Origin: Ilumatobacteraceae bacterium
Lineage (GTDB): Bacteria > Actinomycetota > Acidimicrobiia > Acidimicrobiales > Ilumatobacteraceae
Assembly: GCA_007122945.1 (NCBI GenBank)
Contig: SKSP01000405.1
Span: forward strand, 1-7,176
DNA length: 7,176 nucleotides
Direction: 5' to 3'
Made by a program: the position numbers and the translations under genes. The notes under the pieces were generated by a model. The model was not told the origin of the DNA. It saw only the letters and a list, made by a program, of their open reading frames with translations, and made no database searches. Of the stretch, positions 1 through 5,382 are shown one piece after another. Every line of letters starts with the position of its first letter. The stretch's first letter is position 1.

Positions 1-266
1 ACGTCGACGGCGAGCACGGTGGCGCCGGGGGAGCGCTGGGCCAGCGTGAGTGCGATCGCCCCGGCACCGCACCCGAGGTCCAGCAGGTCACCCGACGGCG
101 CGGGTGTCGGCGCCGTCCGCAGCAGCAGCTCGGTGCCGGTGTCGAGCCGGCCGTGGCTGAACACGCCGCGGTCGGTGGTCATCGTGAACGACACGTCCGG
201 CAGCACGACCTCGACCCGTCGCTCGTCGGATGGGCCGGGCGGTTCGGGGTCGAAGTAGTGGGACAT
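1..266 (-). CDS. RsmC-like class I SAM-dependent methyltransferase, N-terminal part (partial)
   Basis: This is the first 88 codons of a minus-strand gene that runs off the left edge of the window; the start is ATG at 266-264. The protein opens MSHYFDPEPP, followed around residues 32-48 by a TDRGVFSHGRLDTGTELL stretch. That stretch is typical of the MTS-type methyltransferase domain found in RsmC, the 16S rRNA G1207 N2-methyltransferase, and its relatives. Residues 61-70 read LLDLGCGAGA, the SAM-binding motif I, followed by an acidic strand end LAVD at 85-88. The double-domain E. coli RsmC has a long N-terminal pseudo-methyltransferase domain that is absent here, so this is a single-domain relative. 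The catalytic NPPF-type motif would lie outside the window, so the exact substrate cannot be assigned. The gene is divergent from def and its start has no obvious SD. Confidence 0.8.
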   Translation of the reverse strand, partial: MSHYFDPEPPGPSDERRVEVVLPDVSFTMTTDRGVFSHGRLDTGTELLLRTAPTPAPSGDLLDLGCGAGAIALTLAQRSPGATVLAVD

Positions 267-277
267 CGGTGTCGATC

Positions 278-322
278 GTCAAGGGGCCGTCAAGATGGTG
301 CGAGTTGACGCGATCTTGACGG
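278..322. promoter_or_regulatory. Symmetric TTGAC boxes and inverted repeat between divergent genes
   Basis: Four copies of the pentamer TTGAC lie in 43 bp. Two are on the minus strand (GTCAA at 278-282 and 289-293) and two on the plus strand (305-309 and 316-320). Each pair is spaced 11 bp apart and the set is symmetric about position 299. A perfect 10-bp inverted repeat, CCGTCAAGAT at 287-296 and ATCTTGACGG at 313-322, overlaps them. The region lies between the divergent RsmC-like gene and def, so it is not a terminator. A dimeric regulator site or overlapping -35 elements are possible; no regulator can be named from the sequence. Confidence 0.45.
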
Positions 323-354
323 GCGTGCCGGGCCGGGCAGGGAGTCCCGGCGCA

Positions 355-372
355 CTCGGTAGCCTGCCATGC
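355..372 (+). promoter_or_regulatory. Leaderless-type promoter of def (-10 TAGCCT)
   Basis: The sequence CTCGGTAGCCT at 355-365 contains a TANNNT -10 hexamer, TAGCCT, at 360-365. It is followed by exactly 7 nt and then the def ATG at 373. With normal -10 to start-site spacing, transcription would begin at 372-373, giving a leaderless mRNA. There is no SD before the ATG and no good -35 at the expected distance. The same 11 bases at the same distance precede hisG, which supports the assignment. Confidence 0.6.
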
Positions 373-912
373 ATGGCGTTCCGCATCCGCACGTACGGCG
401 ACCCCGTCCTCAAGTCGAAGGCCCTGCCCGTCACCGACATCGACGCCAAGGTGGTCCGCCTCGTCGACGCCATGTTCGACACGCTGCACGAGAGCCAGAA
501 CGGCATCGCCCTCGCCGCACCGCAGATCGGGGTGCAGAAGCAGGTGTTCGTGTGGGAGGTCGACGAGGAGCGGATGGTGGTCGTCAACCCCGAGATCGTC
601 GAGTCGAGCGGTGAGTGGGTCTACGACGAGGGGTGCTTGTCGATCCCCGAACTGTACGTCGAGATCCTGCGGCCCAAGCAGGTGCTCATGCGCGGCATCG
701 ACCTCGACGGCAACACCGTGGAGATCGAGGCCGACGAGCTCGAGGCGCGCATCTTCCAGCACGAGCTCGACCACCTCCACGGCGTGTTGATGTTCGACCG
801 GATGACGCCCGAGCAGCGCAAGGAGGCGATGACCGAGTGGCGTCGCATCCAGGAGGCCGGCACGTCTGCGGCGGCGGAATCGCCCCGGCGTCGCCGCCTG
901 CGCCTCTCGTGA
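373..912 (+). CDS. def: Peptide deformylase
   Basis: Def removes the formyl group from the N-terminal formylmethionine of nascent proteins at the ribosome exit, using a metal ion. The 179-residue protein has all three family motifs. Motif 1 is GIALAAPQIG at 44-53, with Ala where the second Gly is commonest. Motif 2 is EGCLS at 86-90, with metal ligand Cys88. Motif 3 is HELDH at 130-134, with ligands His130 and His134 and catalytic Glu131. The length is normal, with a basic C-terminal tail (PRRRRLRLS). The start chosen is the second ATG, at 373, because it gives the family-like opening MAFRIRTYGDPVL and sits at the predicted transcript 5' end. The ATG at 369 is out of frame, and the in-frame GTG at 295 would add 26 residues unlike the family. 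The stop overlaps the fmt start as GTGA. Confidence 0.96.
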   Translation: MAFRIRTYGDPVLKSKALPVTDIDAKVVRLVDAMFDTLHESQNGIALAAPQIGVQKQVFVWEVDEERMVVVNPEIVESSGEWVYDEGCLSIPELYVEILRPKQVLMRGIDLDGNTVEIEADELEARIFQHELDHLHGVLMFDRMTPEQRKEAMTEWRRIQEAGTSAAAESPRRRRLRLS

Positions 913-1730
913 AGCTCGCCTACCTCGGCACGCCGGAGATGGCGGTGCCACCGCTCGACGCGCTCGTCGCGGCCGGACACGACCTCCGCGTCGTCGTCAC
1001 CCGGGCCGACGCGCGCCGCGGTCGGGGCGGGCGCACGGCACCGAGCCCGGTGAAGGCCGCCGCCGAGCATCACGGCATCGCCGTCACCCACGACGTCGAC
1101 GACCTCGTACCCCTCGCCGAGCGCGGCGAGGTCGAGCTCGGCGTCGTCGTCGCGTACGGGCGGATCATCCGCCCGCACGTGCTCGCCGCGCTCCCGATGG
1201 TCAACCTCCACTTCTCGCTGCTGCCGCGCTGGCGCGGCGCCGCGCCGGTCGAACGGGCGATCCTCGCCGGCGACGAGGTCACGGGCGTCTGCCTGATGGA
1301 GGTGGAGGAGGGTCTCGACACCGGCGGCGTCTACGGCCGGGTCGACGTACCGATCGGCCGGACCGACGCGGACGGCCTGCGGGCGATGCTCGTCGACGTC
1401 GGCGTCGATCTGCTCGTCGACCGGCTCGCGAACGGTCGCGCCGGCCTCGGCGAACCCGTACCCCAGCGCGGTGCCGTCACGCACGCCGCCAAGGTCACCG
1501 CCGACGAGCTGCGGATCGACTGGGCCCGACCGGCCGTCGAGATCGAGCGTCTCGTCCGACTGGGCGAGGCGTGGACGACGTTCCGCGGTCGCCGGCTGAA
1601 GGTGCTCGCGGCCGAGATCCTCGATGGTCGGCTCGTGCCGACGGTGGTGCGCCCGGAGGGGAAGCCGGCGATGGATTACGAGGCCTGGCGCAACGGTGCT
1701 CGTCCGGCACCGGGCGAGTGGTTCGAGTGA
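909..1730 (+). CDS. fmt: Methionyl-tRNA formyltransferase, short form
   Basis: Fmt transfers a formyl group from 10-formyltetrahydrofolate to Met-tRNAfMet, the partner reaction to Def. The start is GTG at 909, inside the def stop (GTGA), giving 273 residues beginning VKLAYLGTPEMAVPP. The formyltransferase core is intact: PSPVK at 46-50, and VNLHFSLLPRWRGAAP around 98-113, which contains the catalytic Asn99 and His101 and the SLLPxxRG folate loop. Catalytic Asp137 lies in GLDTGG. The C-terminal tRNA-binding domain starts near residue 195 (KVTADELRIDWARP) and contains PEGKPAM at 249-255. E. coli Fmt is about 315 residues; the shortfall here lies mainly in the C-terminal domain, where the strands around the usual WPGA.. 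and LRLLE-like segments are reduced. The stop overlaps the rsmB start as GTGA. Confidence 0.93.
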   Translation: MKLAYLGTPEMAVPPLDALVAAGHDLRVVVTRADARRGRGGRTAPSPVKAAAEHHGIAVTHDVDDLVPLAERGEVELGVVVAYGRIIRPHVLAALPMVNLHFSLLPRWRGAAPVERAILAGDEVTGVCLMEVEEGLDTGGVYGRVDVPIGRTDADGLRAMLVDVGVDLLVDRLANGRAGLGEPVPQRGAVTHAAKVTADELRIDWARPAVEIERLVRLGEAWTTFRGRRLKVLAAEILDGRLVPTVVRPEGKPAMDYEAWRNGARPAPGEWFE

Positions 1731-2905
1731 GCCCCGGATCGCCTCCCGGTCGGCTCGCCCGTCGGGTCGCGCTCGACGCGCTCCGCCGGATCGAGTCCCA
1801 GGGGGCGTACGCCAACATCGTCGTGCCGGCCGCTCTCGCCGGCAACACCGAGGACCGTTCGGATGGCCCGGGTTCGGACGAGCCCGGCCTGTCGGCCGCC
1901 GATCGACGGTTCGTCACCGACCTGGTCTACGGCACGACCCGGATGCGACGCTCGTGCGACGCCCAGATCGACCGCTTCGTGCTGCAGCCGCCCGACGACG
2001 CGACGCGTACGTTGCTGCGCCTCGGCACGTACCAACTCGTGCACGCCGGCGTCGCCCCGCACGCCGCGGTCGGCGAGACCGTCGCCCTGGCCCCGAAGCG
2101 GGTGCGCGGCTTCGTGAACGCGGTGCTCCGCAAGGTGGCCGCGGCCGAGCCGGTGTGGCCGTCGGAGGCCGCCCGGCTGAGCTACCCCGACTGGATCGTC
2201 GAGCGCCTCACCGACGAGCTCGGTCCGGACGATGCCGTTGCCGCCCTGGAGCGGATGAACCAACCTCCCCCCGTCACCGAGCGGGCGGACGGGTACGTGC
2301 AGGACCTGTCGTCGCAGTGGGTCGCCGCGGCGGTCGAAGCGGCGGTCGGGGAGACGGTGCTCGACGTCTGCTCGGCACCGGGCGGCAAGGCGACCGCCAT
2401 GGCGTCCGCGCCGGACGACGAAGGTGCCAGGGTGGTCGCGGTCGACCTCCGGCCCGCACGCGTCGGGCTGGTCGTCGCCAACGCCAAGCGGCTCGGGCTG
2501 GCGGTCGCCGCCGTCGTGGCGGACGGTCGGCATCCGCCCTTCCGGCCGGGCTCGTTCGACGCCGTCCTCGTCGACGCTCCGTGCAGCGGGCTCGGCGCGC
2601 TGCGGCGGCGTGCCGACGCGCGCTGGCGGATCACCGCCGACGACGTCCGCGACCTGGTCGTCGTGCAACGCGGCCTGCTCGCCGCCGCCGCCGATCTCGT
2701 CCGCCCGGGCGGCCGGCTCGTCTACAGCGTGTGCACCCTGACCGCGGCCGAGTCGATCGACCATGCCACACCCGAGGGGTTCACGGTCGATGAACGCCCA
2801 CCGCCCGCGGGGGAGTGGCAACCGTACGGGCCGGGCTGGCGGGTCCTGCCCCACGACGCCGACACCGACGGCATGGTGCTGCTCCGGTACCGTCGTCGGC
2901 CATGA
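1727..2905 (+). CDS. rsmB: 16S rRNA m5C967 methyltransferase RsmB (Sun/NOL1/NOP2 family), short form
   Basis: RsmB methylates C5 of a cytosine in 16S rRNA (C967 in E. coli). The start is GTG at 1727, overlapping the fmt stop, giving 392 residues. Residues about 8-137 form the NusB-like RNA-binding domain (ARRVALDALRRIE through FVNAVLRKVA). The methyltransferase domain has LDVCSAPGGKA at 212-222 for SAM binding, VDAPCSGLG at 282-290 with motif IV Cys286, and YSVCTLT at 333-339 with catalytic Cys336. Both catalytic cysteines are present, so it should be active. Family members usually have about 430-480 residues. Here PPPVTERADGYVQDLSSQW (about 180-198) runs almost directly into the domain, skipping the roughly 50-residue linker usually found between the 'LRVN' segment and the 'QD.SSQ' segment. 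The region after Cys336 is also compact. The last 10 codons and the stop lie in the 47-bp duplication. Confidence 0.93.
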   Translation: MSPGSPPGRLARRVALDALRRIESQGAYANIVVPAALAGNTEDRSDGPGSDEPGLSAADRRFVTDLVYGTTRMRRSCDAQIDRFVLQPPDDATRTLLRLGTYQLVHAGVAPHAAVGETVALAPKRVRGFVNAVLRKVAAAEPVWPSEAARLSYPDWIVERLTDELGPDDAVAALERMNQPPPVTERADGYVQDLSSQWVAAAVEAAVGETVLDVCSAPGGKATAMASAPDDEGARVVAVDLRPARVGLVVANAKRLGLAVAAVVADGRHPPFRPGSFDAVLVDAPCSGLGALRRRADARWRITADDVRDLVVVQRGLLAAAADLVRPGGRLVYSVCTLTAAESIDHATPEGFTVDERPPPAGEWQPYGPGWRVLPHDADTDGMVLLRYRRRP

Positions 2906-2966
2906 GCGACGACGACGGCATGGTGCTGCTCCGGTACCGTCGTCGGCCATGAGCGACGACGACGGC
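2866..2966. repeat. Perfect 47-bp tandem duplication across the rsmB/mog junction
   Basis: Bases 2866-2919 are identical to 2913-2966 (54 of 54), so a 47-bp unit is present about 2.15 times. Each unit contains the end of the rsmB reading frame, the TGA stop and an overlapping ATG start. Because 47 is not a multiple of 3, reading from the first ATG re-enters the rsmB-end sequence of the second unit. rsmB ends in the first unit and the Mog/MoaB gene begins in the second, so neither long frame is broken. The absence of any mismatch suggests a recent event or an assembly error. Confidence 0.95.
2902..2952 (+). CDS. 16-codon minicistron created by the duplication
   Basis: The ATG at 2902 overlaps the rsmB stop as ATGA. 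It opens a frame reading MSDDDGMVLLRYRRRP before a TGA at 2950-2952, which itself overlaps the ATG of the next gene at 2949. The peptide fuses the first five residues of the downstream Mog/MoaB protein to the last residues of RsmB (DGMVLLRYRRRP). It is an arithmetic result of the 47-bp duplication, not a conserved gene. If rsmB and mog are translationally coupled, ribosomes probably pass through it by two successive ATGA steps. There is no sign that the peptide has its own function. Confidence 0.4.
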   Translation: MSDDDGMVLLRYRRRP

Positions 2967-3455
2967 GACGGCGACCTCCCGGGTCGGGGACTGCGGGCGA
3001 AGGTGCTGACCGTCAGCGACGGCGTCGTCCACGGCGCCCGCGAGGACCGCAGCGGGGTCGCCCTGGTGGAGCAGCTGTCGGCGGCCGGGTTCGACGTCGC
3101 GGAGCACCGGGTGACCGCGGATGGCGCCGACCTCGTCGCCGGCGCGCTGACGGAGATGTGCGACGGCTTCGACGGGCTCGTCGTGACGACGGGTGGCACC
3201 GGCTTCGCGCCGCGCGACCAGACCCCCGAGGGCACCCGCGCCGTGATCGAGCGCGAGGCCCCCGGCCTCGCCGAGGCGATGCGCCTCGTCAACCCGCTCG
3301 GCCGCCTCTCGCGCGGCGTGGTCGGGATCCGGGGCGGCACGATCATCTGCAACGCTCCCGGCTCGCCGAAGGGTTGCGTCGAACAGCTCGACGCGATCCT
3401 CGACGTGCTCCCACACGCGCTGCGTCTGCTCGCCGACGAACCCACTGCGCACTGA
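2949..3455 (+). CDS. mog: MogA/MoaB-family molybdenum cofactor biosynthesis protein
   Basis: This family binds molybdopterin; Mog-type members adenylylate it before molybdate insertion. The 168-residue protein opens with an acidic, non-conserved stretch (MSDDDGDGDLPG) and then the family fold: VLTVSDG at 19-25, the pterin-binding TTGGTGFAPRDQTPE at 80-94, and NAPGSPKG at 135-142. The length matches stand-alone MogA/MoaB proteins. The start chosen is the ATG at 2949 in the second repeat unit. An upstream in-frame start at 2763 would add 62 residues that only shadow rsmB. The choice between mog and moaB cannot be made from sequence alone, and no other cofactor genes are in the window. The stop comes just before the hisG promoter. 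Confidence 0.88.
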   Translation: MSDDDGDGDLPGRGLRAKVLTVSDGVVHGAREDRSGVALVEQLSAAGFDVAEHRVTADGADLVAGALTEMCDGFDGLVVTTGGTGFAPRDQTPEGTRAVIEREAPGLAEAMRLVNPLGRLSRGVVGIRGGTIICNAPGSPKGCVEQLDAILDVLPHALRLLADEPTAH

Positions 3456-3464
3456 CCCGAACCC

Positions 3465-3482
3465 CTCGGTAGCCTCGCCACG
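3465..3482 (+). promoter_or_regulatory. Leaderless-type promoter of hisG (-10 TAGCCT)
   Basis: CTCGGTAGCCT at 3465-3475 is identical to the def promoter element, and again exactly 7 nt separate the TAGCCT hexamer (3470-3475) from the start codon, here GTG at 3483. Transcription would start at about 3482-3483. There is no SD in the 27 nt between the mog stop and hisG. This separates hisG from the def-mog transcript, although read-through is possible because no terminator is visible. Confidence 0.6.
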
Positions 3483-4355
3483 GTGTTACGCATCGTGTTG
3501 CCGAAGGGATCGCTCGAACGGGCGACGATGGAGTTGTTCGAGGCGGCCGACCTGAACGTCGTGAGATCGTCGTCGGTCGACTACAAGGCGACCATCGACG
3601 ACCCGCGGGTCACCGAGGTCCGGATCCTGCGCCCCCAGGAGATCCCGGTGTACGTGGCCGAGGGACTGTTCGACATCGGCATCACCGGTCGCGACTGGGT
3701 GGAGGAGACCGCGAGCGACGTCGTCAGTCTCGGCGAGATGCGGTACTCGAAGGCGACCAGCAACCCGGTCAGGATCGTCGTCGCCGTCGGCGGTGACTCC
3801 GGGTACGAGAAGGTCGAGGACCTGCCCGCCGGCGTGCGGGTCCAGTCCGAGTACCCGGCGCTCACCAAGCGCTACTTCGAGTCGAAGGGGATCGACGCCG
3901 ACGTGCGCCTCTCGTACGGGGCGAGCGAGGCCAAGATCCCCGACATCGCGGACTGCGTGGTCGACATCACCGAGACAGGACGCGCCCTGCGCGCCGCCGG
4001 GCTGAAGGTGATCGACACGATCCTGACGAGCTGGACCGAGGTCGTCGCCAACCCCGCCAGTCACGCCGACCCGGACAAGCGCCACGCGATGGACCAGCTG
4101 ATGACGTTGCTCAACGGCGCGCTGGAGGCGCGCGGCAAGGTGCTGCTGAAGCTCAACGTGGCGCCGGAGCACCAACAGGCCGTGCTCGAGGTGCTCCCGT
4201 CGGCGAAGTCGCCCACGGTCTCGCAGCTCGCCAACGGCGGGTTCGCGGTCGAGAGCGTCGTCGAGAAGTCCCAGATCAACCGCATCATCCCGGCGCTCCG
4301 CGATGCCGGCGCGACCGATCTGCTCGAGATCCCGATCAGCAAGATCGTCCACTGA
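3483..4355 (+). CDS. hisG: ATP phosphoribosyltransferase, long form
   Basis: HisG catalyses the first, committed step of histidine synthesis, joining ATP and PRPP to give phosphoribosyl-ATP. The 290-residue protein is the long form, which does not need HisZ. It opens MLRIVLPKGSLERAT, continues with LFDIGITGRDWVEE around 62-75, and has the PRPP-binding loop at about 157-174 (DCVVDITETGRALRAAGLK). Ala168 stands where Ser or Thr is commoner in that loop. The C-terminal ACT-like regulatory domain spans about 217-290 (SPTVSQLANGGFAVESVVEK, then ending ISKIVH). Feedback inhibition by histidine is a property of this form and is inferred here. The start is GTG at 3483, directly behind its own -10 box. 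hisE, which often adjoins hisG in actinobacteria, is not in the window. Confidence 0.96.
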   Translation: MLRIVLPKGSLERATMELFEAADLNVVRSSSVDYKATIDDPRVTEVRILRPQEIPVYVAEGLFDIGITGRDWVEETASDVVSLGEMRYSKATSNPVRIVVAVGGDSGYEKVEDLPAGVRVQSEYPALTKRYFESKGIDADVRLSYGASEAKIPDIADCVVDITETGRALRAAGLKVIDTILTSWTEVVANPASHADPDKRHAMDQLMTLLNGALEARGKVLLKLNVAPEHQQAVLEVLPSAKSPTVSQLANGGFAVESVVEKSQINRIIPALRDAGATDLLEIPISKIVH

Positions 4356-4362
4356 GCAACCG

Positions 4363-4572
4363 GTGAGGACGGTCGTGGTCGAGGGGCGCGTCACCGGGTT
4401 CGACGGCGAGCGCGGGCTCGGCGAGGTGACGACGGCCGACGGCACGACCTACCCGTTCCACTGCGTCGAGATCGCCGACGGGACGCGCGACATCGACGTC
4501 GGCACCGAGGTGGCGTTCGAGCTGATGGCGAAGCTCGGCCGCGACGAGGCGCGGTCGATCCGGCCGCGGTGA
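4363..4572 (+). CDS. Small divergent cold-shock-domain-like protein
   Basis: This frame of 69 residues begins with GTG at 4363, 7 nt after the hisG stop, with no clear SD; GTG at 4375 is an alternative start. The pattern is that of a cold-shock (OB-fold) domain: EGRVTGFDGERGLGEV at 7-22, a DG turn, YPFHCVEIADGTR at 30-42, then GTEVAFEL at 47-54. It resembles the consensus GxVKWFNxxKGFGFI...FVHxSxI..dG.r.L..Gq.VxFxv. However, the aromatic residues of RNP1 (KGFGFI becomes RGLGEV) and RNP2 (VFVHFS becomes YPFHCV) are mostly lost. Canonical single-stranded nucleic-acid stacking is therefore doubtful. It is probably co-transcribed with hisG and the downstream alkyltransferase-like gene. The family call is moderate; the function is unknown. 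Confidence 0.68.
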   Translation: MRTVVVEGRVTGFDGERGLGEVTTADGTTYPFHCVEIADGTRDIDVGTEVAFELMAKLGRDEARSIRPR

Positions 4573-4582
4573 CGGGACGGAC

Positions 4583-4981
4583 ATGGCCGATCCGGAGCTC
4601 ACGCGCCGGATCGTCGACGTCGTGATCGCGCTCGGCCCCGGAGAGGTGACCACCTACGGTGACATCGCCGCCGACGCCGGTGCACCGCGCCACGCCCGAC
4701 TGGTCGGTCGTGTGCTGGCCGATGCCGGCGACGACCCCGAGCTCCCCGAGTTGCCGTGGTGGCGGGTCGTGAACGTGCAAGGTCGGCTCGTCCCGGGCCA
4801 CGAGCGTGAGCAACGGGCGCTGCTGCTCGCGGAAGGCGTCCGGGTGCGCGGCGGCCGGGTCGTGGCCGCACCGGTCGGGCGGTTCGCCGTCCGGCGGGCT
4901 CGTCAGGCGGGTGATCCGTCGCCGGACGGTTCGTCACCGGATGGTTCGTCACCGGATGGTTCGTCACCGGGCACCGACTGA
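4583..4981 (+). CDS. Alkyltransferase-like protein (MGMT/ATL family)
   Basis: ATLs bind O6-alkylguanine in DNA and flag it for nucleotide excision repair, without transferring the alkyl group. The core spans about residues 5-95 of 132. It contains GPGEVTTYGDIAADAG at 18-33, with Tyr25 at the conserved DNA-binding Tyr position, the RHARLVGRVL helix at 36-45 that carries the nucleotide-flipping Arg, and LPWWRVVNVQGRL at 57-69. In active MGMT the last motif is PCHRV. Here Trp59 replaces the alkyl-accepting Cys, as in ATLs, and Trp60 replaces the His. The C-terminal tail, from about residue 109, is low-complexity SPDGS repeats and overlaps the convergent DUF1844 gene. The ATG at 4583 is 10 nt past the preceding stop with a weak purine-rich SD (GGGACGG). 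It sits in the hisG transcript direction. Confidence 0.88.
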   Translation: MADPELTRRIVDVVIALGPGEVTTYGDIAADAGAPRHARLVGRVLADAGDDPELPELPWWRVVNVQGRLVPGHEREQRALLLAEGVRVRGGRVVAAPVGRFAVRRARQAGDPSPDGSSPDGSSPDGSSPGTD

Positions 4982-5349
4982 CCGGTCGCGCCCTTCACCT
5001 GCACGAACGCCATGCGGATGTTGACCAGGGCGTCGCGCAGGGTCGGCGCGTCGTCGCCGAGACGGTCGCCGAGCCCGTCGACGAGGGCCGCCACGGCGTC
5101 GATCGCGAGCGCCGCCGACACGAGATCGGGCGGGTCGGCCGACAAGTGGATGGCGGCGAGCTCGTAGAGGCCCATCACGTGGTTCGTCACGACGACCTCG
5201 GCCGGTACCTCGAGCAGCCGTTCGCGCGCCTCGCGCAGCGCCTGCTCGGCCTCGTGGAGGCCCGTCTCGTCGAACGTTTCGGCGCCGGTGTCGGTGCCGG
5301 TGTCGTCGCCGGTGTCGCGGACCGGTCCGCCGGAGGTTTCGTCGCTCAC
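4903..5349 (-). CDS. DUF1844 domain-containing protein
   Basis: This minus-strand gene of 148 residues starts with GTG at 5349-5347. The core, about 46-119, matches the actinobacterial DUF1844 pattern: LLEVPAEVVVTNHVMGLYEL at 45-64, then AAIHLS, a DLVSAALAIDAVAALVDGL helix near 75-93, and APTLRDALVNIRMAFVQV at 101-118. It looks helical and has no transmembrane segment or signal peptide. Both ends are low complexity: an acidic Asp/Thr/Gly N-terminus (about 10-30) and a GDEPS-repeat C-terminus. The function of DUF1844 is not known to me; in actinobacteria it commonly lies just upstream of infC, as here but divergently. The start was chosen because a TAGGGT -10 box lies exactly 7 nt upstream, the same geometry as def and hisG. 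An ATG at 5538 would add 63 residues running through the infC leader. Confidence 0.86.
   Translation of the reverse strand: MSDETSGGPVRDTGDDTGTDTGAETFDETGLHEAEQALREARERLLEVPAEVVVTNHVMGLYELAAIHLSADPPDLVSAALAIDAVAALVDGLGDRLGDDAPTLRDALVNIRMAFVQVKGATGQSVPGDEPSGDEPSGDEPSGDGSPA
4921..4965. repeat. 15-bp tandem repeat, coding on both strands
   Basis: Three adjacent 15-bp units occupy 4921-4935, 4936-4950 and 4951-4965. The last two are identical (ACCGGATGGTTCGTC) and the first differs at the first base and one internal base. On the plus strand the units encode SPDGS repeats at the C-terminus of the alkyltransferase-like protein. On the minus strand they encode GDEPS repeats at the C-terminus of the DUF1844 protein. 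The length is a multiple of 3, so unit gain or loss keeps both frames. Confidence 0.93.
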
Positions 5350-5355
5350 GTGCGC

Positions 5356-5362
5356 TACCCTA
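5356..5362. promoter_or_regulatory. Near-symmetric -10 box for DUF1844 (minus) and perhaps infC (plus)
   Basis: The heptamer TACCCTA reads TAGGGT on the minus strand (5362-5357), 7 nt before the DUF1844 GTG, and TACCCT on the plus strand (5356-5361). It is preceded by CGG on the minus strand, as in the def and hisG promoters. From 5363 to 5588 the plus strand has no TA dinucleotide at all, so no other TANNNT box for infC exists in this gap. If the plus hexamer is used, transcription would start near 5368 and the infC leader would be about 220 nt. The minus assignment is better supported than the plus one. Confidence 0.5.
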
Positions 5363-5382
5363 CCGACGACAACCGAGGCGAA

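Noticed and set aside
316..321. TTGACG as the -35 of def
   Set aside because: It lies about 38 bp from the TAGCCT -10 box, far beyond a workable spacer.
295..372. Upstream in-frame extension of def from GTG 295
   Set aside because: The extra 26 residues are unlike peptide deformylases, and the predicted -10 box lies inside this extension.
88..951. 287-codon minus-strand frame over def and the RsmC-like gene
   Set aside because: It conflicts with two well-supported genes in other frames and matches no family.
2763..2948. Upstream in-frame extension of the Mog/MoaB gene from ATG 2763
   Set aside because: The extension is the out-of-frame shadow of the rsmB 3' end, while ATG 2949 gives a family-length protein with an ATGA overlap.
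1676..3493. 605-codon open frame on the minus strand, opposite rsmB and mog
   Set aside because: It is antisense to genes with clear catalytic motifs, its translation is Arg/Pro/Gly-rich with no recognisable domain, and long antisense frames are expected at this GC content.
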